The notes below the pieces were generated by a model. That model was not told the origin of the DNA. It made no database searches and worked only from the letters and a program-made list of their open reading frames with translations. Below are positions 56,544 to 64,000 of a stretch of DNA of 64,000 nucleotides, piece after piece. Each line of letters starts with the position of its first letter. Positions within the stretch are counted from its first letter, which is position 1. Origin of the DNA: Sphingobium sp. 15-1 (GTDB lineage Bacteria; Pseudomonadota; Alphaproteobacteria; Sphingomonadales; Sphingomonadaceae); contig NZ_JABXJG010000001.1 in the NCBI RefSeq assembly GCF_013375535.1, positions 3,328,001-3,392,000 on the forward strand, read 5' to 3'. The position numbers and the translations under genes are program-made.

Positions 56544-56751
56544 CAAAAACACCTTCTTGTTTGCATTCTCGTTACGATGGCAAAACGCCCCACGCGTCTT
56601 TTGGCTGCATTTGCGCAAGATGCACTAAACTCGATCAATAATGGGCGCGCGAACGCACAAATGTTTCATCGCGGTGTCAGAAAAAGGCAGGCAGTCCCGA
56701 TGCCGTGCCGACCGCCTTGCGAAAACCGCAATTAACGGTAAGAACCCAGCG

Positions 56752-58027
<1,276 letters not shown>

Positions 58028-58035
<8 letters not shown>

Positions 58036-59551
58036 AGGGCGCGGGCTCGAGACCGATCGCGCGGCGCTGCTGGCGCGCTACGATCTCGATACCGGCGGCT
58101 TTGCCACGCTCGATCAGATTACGGCCTTTGCCGCCGCGCTCTGCGAAACGCCGATCGCGCTCGTCAGCATCGTCGAGGAAGATCGTCAGCGCTTCCTGGC
58201 CCGCACCGGACTGGATGCGGAGGAAACGCCCCGCGACGTGTCTTTCTGCGCCCATGCCATGCTGGGAGACGCGATCTTCGTGGTGCCCGACGCCACGCTC
58301 GACCCGCAATTTGCCGATAATGCGCTTGTGACCAGCGCGCCTTTCATCCGTTTCTATGCCGGCGCGCCGCTGATCGACAGAGAGGGCGGCTCGCTGGGCG
58401 CGCTCTGCGTCATCGACGACAAGCCGCGTCCGGACCTCACCCCTCTCCAGCGGCAGGGACTGACGCTGTTGGCCCGGCAGGTGATGGTGGAACTGGAAGG
58501 GCGCCGCCGCGACCGCGACGTCATTGCCCAGCAGGAAAAGGACGCGCAGGCGGTGGTCGAAAGCGACCGCATGTTCCGCACCCTGGCCGACACCATGCCG
58601 CAAATGGTCTGGTCGGCTCTGCCCGATGGTTACAATGATTATTTCAACGCCCGGTGGTACGAATTTACCGGCGTCCCGCAGGGCGCCACCGATGGCGAGG
58701 GGTGGAGCGCCATCTTCCATCCGGAGGATCAGCCGCGGGCCTGGGAACGCTGGCGCCACAGCCTGGCGACCGGCGATCCCTATGAGATCGAATATCGCAT
58801 GCGCCATCATGGCGGCGACTATCGCTGGACGCTGGGCCGCGCGCTGCCGATCCGGGATGGGGAAGGGACGATCATCCGCTGGATCGGCACCTGCACCGAC
58901 ATCAACGACCAGATCGCGATGGTGGAGGAGCGGGAGGTCATCGCCCATGAACTGTCCCACCGCATCAAGAACATCTTTTCGGTGATTTCCGGTCTGATCG
59001 GTCTGTCGGCGCGCACGCATCCCGAAATCCGCGCGGCTGCCGACGATCTGCGCGACCGCATCATGGCGCTGGGCCGCGCCCATGATTTCGTGCGGCCGCA
59101 CGGCCCCAATTCCCAACCCGATCATGGCGAGGGTCTGCTCTGGGGCATATTGGAGCAGATTTTCGCGCCCTATCGCGACGCGCTCGGGCCCCGCATCCAT
59201 TATTTCGGGGACAATCCCGCCATTGACGACCGTTCGGCCACGCCCTTGGCGCTGCTATTCCATGAGCTGGCGACCAACGCCGCCAAATATGGTGCGCTCT
59301 CCGTGCCCGAAGGCCGCGTCGCGATAGAGGTGCGGGGCGAGGATGGGGACATCCGCATCGACTGGCGGGAAGAGGGCGGCCCGCCCGCCGTTCCCGCGAC
59401 CAGTCAGGGCTTTGGCAGCCGGCTGATGCAGCTCAGCATCGAACGGCAATTGGGGGGACGCATGATCCGCGACTGGCGGCCCGAAGGCCTCTGCCTCAGC
59501 CTCTGGATTCCAGCCCGGTCCATGAGCCGGACGACGGCAGGAAAGGCGTGA
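58028..59551 (+). CDS. GAF-PAS HWE-family sensor histidine kinase
   Basis: 507 residues, soluble. GAF domain (about 20-165; [19 protein letters not shown]), PAS domain with PAC (about 180-310; [32 protein letters not shown]), then an HWE/HisKA_2 kinase: phosphoacceptor region [18 protein letters not shown]-box [14 protein letters not shown] and the [10 protein letters not shown] box. Such kinases act in light, redox or general-stress signalling. Its 3' end overlaps by 56 bp the convergent response-regulator gene, and its start overlaps murA by 8 bp. Confidence 0.93.
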
Positions 59552-59933
59552 AACCGGCGATTTCGGCGGCTTCCAATTCCGGCTGATCGGTCGCCGCCAG
59601 AAGCAGGGTTTCCGCGATACTGCGGGCGCGGAACGGCTTGGTGATGACGCCGAGCGCGGCGGCGGAGGCCGCGCCGATCTGCGCGGGATTGGCGGTCACA
59701 TAGATGACGCGGATGCCATATTGGCTGGCCAGTTCGACGCCGATGCCAGGCCCCGTCGGTCCGTCGCGCAGATTGAGGTCGACCAGCGCGATGTCGCAAT
59801 CATCGGCCGCGTCAAGCGCCGCCTGACGATCGGCCGCGATGGCGCCGACCGTGAACCCCGCATCCTCGACGATATGCTCGATCTCCAGTGCGACGAAAAT
59901 CTCGTCTTCTACGATCAGAACCTTTTTGCTCAT
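59496..59933 (-). CDS. Single-domain response regulator
   Basis: 145 residues, a receiver domain only. Acidic pocket VEDE, phosphoacceptor Asp in IALVDLNLRDG, conserved Thr in VIYVTANP and Lys in VITKPF. ATG 59933 (MSKKVLIVEDE) fits. Placed head-on with, and overlapping, the HWE kinase gene, so it may be its phosphorylation partner even though the genes are on opposite strands. Confidence 0.93.
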   Translation of the reverse strand: MSKKVLIVEDEIFVALEIEHIVEDAGFTVGAIAADRQAALDAADDCDIALVDLNLRDGPTGPGIGVELASQYGIRVIYVTANPAQIGAASAAALGVITKPFRARSIAETLLLAATDQPELEAAEIAGFTPFLPSSGSWTGLESRG

Positions 59934-60005
59934 CCCAAAACCCACGCAACTGGAGGCGATAAATGCGCAAATCGCCAGCCGGTTCCCGCAGGCGCGAAAA
60001 AACTT

Positions 60006-60233
60006 TCACCCGCTATTGTCCGGAACGCTGGTCCAGAGCGTCTCGAAATCGGTCCCCCGCATCAGCAGGACAGAGGCCGGATAACCCGCCTCGCCAGCCT
60101 TGCGCGCTGTCGCCGTGGCGTTTTCCACAGCGGCTTCGCGCGTCGCGAACGGCCCATAATAGCGATTGTCGAGATTGATCTTCCATACGCCCTCATGTTC
60201 CAGGACGATGTAGCGGGCATGGGGCAGGGACAC
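60006..60233 (-). CDS. Small conserved protein (75 aa)
   Basis: GTG 60233 begins directly after the TAG of the glycosylase gene (no gap). The sequence YIVLEHEGVWKINLDNRYYGPFATREAAVENA has the look of the DUF2188-type fold (a strand-turn-strand-helix that reads 'x-x-G-W-x-V...A-x-x-x-A') found in small sphingomonad proteins. Function unknown. It is likely co-transcribed with the glycosylase. Confidence 0.65.
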   Translation of the reverse strand: MSLPHARYIVLEHEGVWKINLDNRYYGPFATREAAVENATATARKAGEAGYPASVLLMRGTDFETLWTSVPDNSG

Positions 60234-60851
60234 CTACAAAACCTCCGTATTATAATGATGCCAGGCCATGATCGCCGCCGCGCCGCGATGGGGGCGCCAG
60301 CCTTCGGCCAGTTCGCGCGTCAGCTTTTCGCTGGGCCGTTTGGGCAGGCCCAATATGCGTCCCACCTCGATCTGCACGGCCAGGTCGCCCGCCGGCCAGA
60401 TGTCGGGCCGCCCTTCCGCGAACAGCAGGTAGATTTCCGCCGACCAGCGCCCGATCCCCTTGATTCGCACCAGTTGGGCGATGGCTTCCTCGTCATCGGC
60501 GGGCAAATCGCGCAGGTCGATGCCGCCGCTCACCACCAGTTCGGCCAGGCTGCGGGCATAGCCCTGCTTCTGCCGCGACAGGCCGCAGGCGCGCAAGGCA
60601 TCGAAGTCGCGGGCGAGCAGCGCGTCGGGCGCGCAGCCTTCGCCCAGTTCCGCCTCCAGCTTGCGCCATACCGCCGCCGCCGCCGCGACGCTCACCTGCT
60701 GGCCGACGATGGTGCGCAGCAAGGTTTCATAGCCCGGCTCGCGGACACGGGGCAGAGGATAGCCGACCCGGCCGATCGCGGCGGCGAAACCGGGCTCCAT
60801 CGCGGCGATATTATCCAGGCTGGCGCGCAATTGTTCTGCCGTGGTCACCAT
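60234..60851 (-). CDS. DNA-3-methyladenine glycosylase (AlkA/HhH-GPD)
   Basis: Removes alkylated bases from DNA. 205 residues from ATG 60851. HhH motif [18 protein letters not shown], the catalytic Asp in WPAGDLAVQ, and the [12 protein letters not shown] helix mark the family. No N-terminal Ada or AlkA TBP-like domain, so it is the short, glycosylase-only form. Divergent from a ferredoxin gene. Confidence 0.93.
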   Translation of the reverse strand: MVTTAEQLRASLDNIAAMEPGFAAAIGRVGYPLPRVREPGYETLLRTIVGQQVSVAAAAAVWRKLEAELGEGCAPDALLARDFDALRACGLSRQKQGYARSLAELVVSGGIDLRDLPADDEEAIAQLVRIKGIGRWSAEIYLLFAEGRPDIWPAGDLAVQIEVGRILGLPKRPSEKLTRELAEGWRPHRGAAAIMAWHHYNTEVL

Positions 60852-60927
60852 AGAATTGCGGTCCGCCCTTGATTTCCCGCTGCCCGTCCGACATGAGCGG
60901 CGGGAAAATTTTGAGGGACCTGGGTAC

Positions 60928-61245
60928 ATGGCGAAATTGATCGTGGTCAACCGTTCGGGCGAAGAGCAGGCGGTGGAGGGGCAGAGCGGCCTTTCCGTGA
61001 TGGAAATCATCCGCGACAACGGCTTTGACGAATTGCTGGCTCTGTGCGGCGGCTGCTGCTCCTGCGCGACTTGCCACGTCTATGTCGACCCTGCCTTTGC
61101 CGACAGCCTGCCGGCGGTCAGCGAGGATGAGAACGACCTGCTCGACAGCTCCGATCATCGCAACGAGACCAGCCGCCTGTCGTGCCAGTTGACCTTCAGC
61201 GATTCGCTGGACGGCCTGCGCATCACCATCGCGCCGGAAGATTGA
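60928..61245 (+). CDS. [2Fe-2S] ferredoxin (adrenodoxin type)
   Basis: 105 residues. Cluster cysteines in [16 protein letters not shown] (Cys-x5-Cys-x2-Cys) and the distal Cys in RLSCQLTF; one extra Cys lies in the GGCCS loop. [18 protein letters not shown] is characteristic of the adrenodoxin/putidaredoxin branch, which passes electrons from a ferredoxin reductase to cytochromes P450 or Fe-S assembly. A partner cannot be named here. ATG 60928 follows TTGAGGGAC. Confidence 0.95.
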   Translation: MAKLIVVNRSGEEQAVEGQSGLSVMEIIRDNGFDELLALCGGCCSCATCHVYVDPAFADSLPAVSEDENDLLDSSDHRNETSRLSCQLTFSDSLDGLRITIAPED

Positions 61246-61317
61246 GCCCGGTCGACGGGATCATGGGGGGCTTGGCCGGGAATGGCCCATCGCGGTCATT
61301 CCTAGCCGTTAAGCGTA

Positions 61318-61392
61318 CCGTGCTGCCCAGTTCAGATGGTCCGATTATCCACCGAGGGTGGGACTGGGCTCCTGCCTTCGCAGGAGCACGGT
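61318..61392. repeat. Family A palindrome, left arm deleted
   Basis: TGCTGCCCAGTTC... to GGGCTCCTGCCTTCGCAGGA. The GTGCTCCTGCGCAGGCAGG start is missing but the flanks AGCCGTTAAGCG and CCTCGGACTGTCCGCTCTC match the copy at 42689, showing that a deletion removed one arm. Confidence 0.8.
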
Positions 61393-61463
61393 GCGCTGTA
61401 AGAAGAGGGCACCTCGGACTGTCCGCTCTCTACCAAACCAGCGCCCAGCACATCCACGCCGCG

Positions 61464-62222
61464 TTAAGGCTTGACCTTCAACGTGGCGGCGGGCGCTTCG
61501 CTGGTCATGGGCGTCACCTTCCAGACGATCCGCTTGCCCTGCGGCGTGTCCTGCGCGCCGTCTTCCTGATTCTGGCTGACGATCTCCGCATTGGTGGTGA
61601 GGGTGAAGGTGCCGTCCAGCGCCTTGGCCGCATCGTCGCCCGCACTGCTGCCGCCCATCGGGTTCTGGCTCTTGTCATAGCCGTTGGAGTAGCCCGGCGC
61701 CTTGACCCGCACCCGGTCCGCCCCGCGCAGTTCCACCGCGACGAAGGGCAGGACGATCTGCGCGTCGCTGTTGAAGGGGAAGAGGAAGGCGTGGGTCAGC
61801 CTGCCGCTGATCGCATAGTCGATCTCGAAGCGGTGATTGCCCATGTAACGGGCTGAGCGAAAGCCCTTTTCCCTGGAAAGCGCAGCCGCGATGGCCTGCA
61901 TCTGCTGCTCGTCGCTCTTGTCCCCGCTCTTGCTGTCCGGGCCGTCGAACCGTTCCTCGGCCTTGCCCTGGAGGGCGGTGCGCAGGCTGCTCTGCTGGTC
62001 CTTGGGCGGCACGCCGTCGATCGGATCGTCGCCGCCGTCGCCGGGCGTGGAGCCCAGCCCCTTGCCCATATCGGTCGCCAATATCTCGCCCTTATAGGTG
62101 AAGCTGAAGCTCCGGTCGGCGCGAATGTCGAGCGTCGATTCGAACTTGCCCGGCGTCACCAGACAGGCCGAAAGCAGCAGACTGGCCGCCAGCGCAGCGG
62201 CGACGCGGGAAAAAGTGGCCAT
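61464..62222 (-). CDS. Hypothetical lipoprotein
   Basis: 252 residues from ATG 62222 with a lipobox (AALAASLLLSAC, Cys20). The mature part has FSFTYKGEILATDMG, a disordered acidic loop (PGDGGDDPIDGVPPKDQQ) and FEIDYAISGRLTHAF. No family is recognised. It lies 30 bp after rlmB in the same direction and may share its transcript. A degraded family A repeat lies downstream. Confidence 0.75.
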   Translation of the reverse strand: MATFSRVAAALAASLLLSACLVTPGKFESTLDIRADRSFSFTYKGEILATDMGKGLGSTPGDGGDDPIDGVPPKDQQSSLRTALQGKAEERFDGPDSKSGDKSDEQQMQAIAAALSREKGFRSARYMGNHRFEIDYAISGRLTHAFLFPFNSDAQIVLPFVAVELRGADRVRVKAPGYSNGYDKSQNPMGGSSAGDDAAKALDGTFTLTTNAEIVSQNQEDGAQDTPQGKRIVWKVTPMTSEAPAATLKVKP

Positions 62223-62252
62223 GTCCAACCCCCTGTCAGTCCCTTTATGCGC

Positions 62253-62993
62253 CTACCGGCTGGCAGCCGCATAAAGGGCGATCGCCGCGGCATTGGACAC
62301 GTTCAGGCTTTCCATGCGCGGGCTGATCGGCAGTTTAGCCAAAATGTCGCAATGCGCCATGCTGTTGTGCCGCAGCCCTTCGCCCTCGGCCCCCAGCACC
62401 AGCGCGACCCGCGACGTGCCGATCGCCTCGCCCAGCGTCTGTTCCGCCTCGCCGTCCAGCCCGATGCGCCAGTAACCCGCCTCCGCAATCTCATCCAGCG
62501 CGCGGGCCAGGTTCACCACCCGCACCCAGGGCACGATTTCCAGAGCGCCCGACGCCGACCGCGCCAGCACGCCCGATTCGGGTGGAGCATGGCGGTCCTG
62601 CGTCACGATGCACAGCGCGTCGAACGCCGCCGCCGACCGCAGGATCGCGCCGACATTATGCGGGTCGGTTACCTGGTCCAGCACCAGCACGGGGCGATTA
62701 TCGTCAGCCCCGGCCTCCAGCGCATCGCCCAGCCAGACATCGTCCAGCGGTTCGACCTCCGCCACGATGCCCTGGTGCGGCGCGTCGGACGGGACCATGC
62801 GGCCCAGATCGGCGCCATCGGCATAGACGATGGGCAGGATCGGGGGCAGGTCGAGCGCGTTCAGCGCCTCCCGCGTTCCCCAGATCTTGCGCACCACCCG
62901 GTCCGGATTGGCGAGCGCGGCGATGACGGCATGCCGTCCATAAAAGCGGGGAAAAGTGCCTTTGGCCTTCCCGGTGCGGTTTCCTCTTTTCAT
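62253..62993 (-). CDS. rlmB: 23S rRNA Gm2251 methyltransferase (TrmH/SpoU family)
   Basis: 246 residues from ATG 62993 (a GTG at 63011 is possible). N-terminal substrate domain with FYGRHAVIAAL, and the SPOUT knot: LDQVTDPHNVGAILRSAAAF, VLGAEGEGLRH and MESLNVSNAAAIALY. It 2'-O-methylates a guanosine in 23S rRNA, RlmB being the best match to length and motifs; a tRNA target cannot be excluded. Confidence 0.93.
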   Translation of the reverse strand: MKRGNRTGKAKGTFPRFYGRHAVIAALANPDRVVRKIWGTREALNALDLPPILPIVYADGADLGRMVPSDAPHQGIVAEVEPLDDVWLGDALEAGADDNRPVLVLDQVTDPHNVGAILRSAAAFDALCIVTQDRHAPPESGVLARSASGALEIVPWVRVVNLARALDEIAEAGYWRIGLDGEAEQTLGEAIGTSRVALVLGAEGEGLRHNSMAHCDILAKLPISPRMESLNVSNAAAIALYAAASR

Positions 62994-63095
62994 GGGATGC
63001 GCTCTTTTCACATTCGACCATTGACAGGCAAGTCTCCTTTCGCCATTGGAGCGCCCTCCAGCCGATCGGGGCTTCCCCGAAACGGTATGGCGACT

Positions 63096-63182
63096 GGACA
63101 GGTGGCCGAGTGGTTAAAGGCAGCAGACTGTAAATCTGCCCGGGTTTCCCGTACGCTGGTTCGAATCCAGCCCTGTCCACCA
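63096..63182 (+). tRNA. tRNA-Tyr (anticodon GUA)
   Basis: Acceptor GGACAGG (63096-63102) pairs with CCTGTCC (63172-63178), then A and an encoded CCA. Anticodon stem GCAGA/TCTGC frames the loop CTGTAAA with anticodon GTA. TTCGAAT T-loop is present. The long variable arm fits a class II tRNA. 87 nt in total. Confidence 0.98.
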
Positions 63183-63301
63183 TCGCTCCCTCAGGCCGCG
63201 TTGGTCGGCCTCCAGCCTCCTCCCATCTCTCCGCCGGTTGCTTTCTTGCACGCGTTGACGGGATAAGTGCGTTTCATCCGAATCTGCTACACTTTCCCTT
63301 G

Positions 63302-64000
63302 ATGACACTCGACCGCCGCGCCGTCCTGACCGCAGCCCTTGCCGGCTTCCTCACTCTCCCGCTTCCCCGCCGTGCCTTCGCCGCGAGCGAGGTGGAGCGT
63401 GTGGACGATCTCATCGCCCGCATGACCATAGAGGAAAAGGCGGGCCAGATGACCTGCCTGGCCGACAGCTTCCGCCCCTATAATCCACCCAATCCGCAGG
63501 TCGGCATCCAGAATGAAAAGGATCTGGCCGACGAAATCCGCAAGGGCCGCGTCGGCTGCCTGTTCAACGGCATCGGCGTAGCGGGGGCCCGCCGCGCACA
63601 GGACATCGCGCTCAAACAAAGCAGCCTCGGCATCCCCCTGCTGTTCGCGGGAGACGTGATCCATGGCCTCAAGACCATCTTCCCGGTGACCTTGGGCGAA
63701 TCGGCTAGCTTCGATCCCTCGCTGGCCGAACGCACCGCGCGCGCCATGGCTGTCGAAGCAACGGCGGCGGGGCTGCACCTGACCTTCGCGCCGATGGTCG
63801 ACGTCGCCCGCGATCAGCGCTGGGGCCGGGTGGTCGAGGGGGCGGGGGAGGATGTCACCCTCGGCGGCCTGTTCGCCGCCGCCAGGGTGCGCGGTTTCCA
63901 GGGGCGCGACCTGCGCCGCGCCGACAGCCTGCTTGCCTGCCCCAAGCATTTCGCCGCCTATGGCGCGGTCTCCGGTGGCCTGGAATATGGCAGCGTCGAC
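63302..64000 (+). CDS. Glycoside hydrolase family 3 beta-glucosidase (5' part)
   Basis: The frame runs off the right edge, so only about 233 residues are visible. It begins MTLDRRAVLTAALAGFL, a twin-arginine-like signal (RR followed by a hydrophobic stretch), so Tat export is possible. GH3 features: LIARMTIEEKAGQMTC, GIPLLFAGDVIHGLKTIFP, TFAPMVDVARDQRWGR and CPKHFAAYGAV. Most likely an exported beta-glucosidase/xylosidase of BglX type; the catalytic Asp lies outside the window. Confidence 0.93.
   Translation, partial: MTLDRRAVLTAALAGFLTLPLPRRAFAASEVERVDDLIARMTIEEKAGQMTCLADSFRPYNPPNPQVGIQNEKDLADEIRKGRVGCLFNGIGVAGARRAQDIALKQSSLGIPLLFAGDVIHGLKTIFPVTLGESASFDPSLAERTARAMAVEATAAGLHLTFAPMVDVARDQRWGRVVEGAGEDVTLGGLFAAARVRGFQGRDLRRADSLLACPKHFAAYGAVSGGLEYGSVD

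Overview
The window is 64 kb of GC-rich, densely packed chromosomal DNA from an alphaproteobacterium, most probably a sphingomonad (Sphingobium/Sphingomonas type). This rests on gene content and style: an alphaproteobacterial ATP-synthase zeta inhibitor, a HIG1 protein, an RNase E with a long acidic/basic insert, an RF2 without the programmed frameshift, an HWE-family histidine kinase, and many copies of intergenic palindromes of the kind common in sphingomonads. No prophage, transposase, integrase, CRISPR array or rRNA operon is visible. The genus is inferred, not proven.

Layout. 0-6 kb: the end of a beta-helix protein, two small conserved proteins, a RamB/ScfR-like regulator divergent from isocitrate lyase (aceA), a compact structured RNA-like element with its own terminator, and a glutathione S-transferase. 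6-10 kb: leuC, a 37-codon signal-peptide-like micro-ORF and leuD with overlapping stop/start codons, then the zeta inhibitor, a BolA protein and a CGFS glutaredoxin. 10-18 kb: a BlaI/BlaR-type pair behind a perfect palindromic operator, hemW, a CAP-domain protein, rdgB, rph, a DUF6438 lipoprotein and hrcA-grpE. 18-22.5 kb: an autoregulated-looking PadR/DUF2218 pair, then the late coenzyme F420 genes cofE-cofD-cofC divergent from a flavin reductase. 22.6-28.4 kb: rpmH-rnpA-yidD-yidC-engB, a DsbA-like protein and an M48/TPR protease.

28.7-42.6 kb: rne, a cell-wall amidase, penicillin-binding protein 1A, prfB with a coupled lipoprotein-like methyltransferase, a PilZ protein, a TelA/XpaC-like/small membrane protein operon, and typA. 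42.9-50.5 kb: a nucleoside transporter, a DUF1176 protein, the ergothioneine genes egtB-egtD, and sdhC-sdhD-sdhA without sdhB. 50.8-64 kb: a soluble chemoreceptor, a diguanylate cyclase, a PduO-type adenosyltransferase, a HIG1 protein, gluQRS, an HNH nuclease, a Crp/Fnr regulator, murA, an HWE histidine kinase and response regulator in convergent overlap, an AlkA-type glycosylase, a [2Fe-2S] ferredoxin, a lipoprotein, rlmB, tRNA-Tyr and the start of a GH3 glycosidase.

Most of this is core housekeeping. The more unusual items are the cofEDC operon, the leuC-micro-ORF-leuD arrangement, the structured element after aceA, a palindromic repeat that has become part of the rnpA coding sequence, two inverted copies of a 163-bp MITE-like repeat 22 kb apart, the predicted lipoprotein methyltransferase, and the small membrane protein behind TelA. 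At least seven families of intergenic palindromes are present; they fill most gaps between genes.
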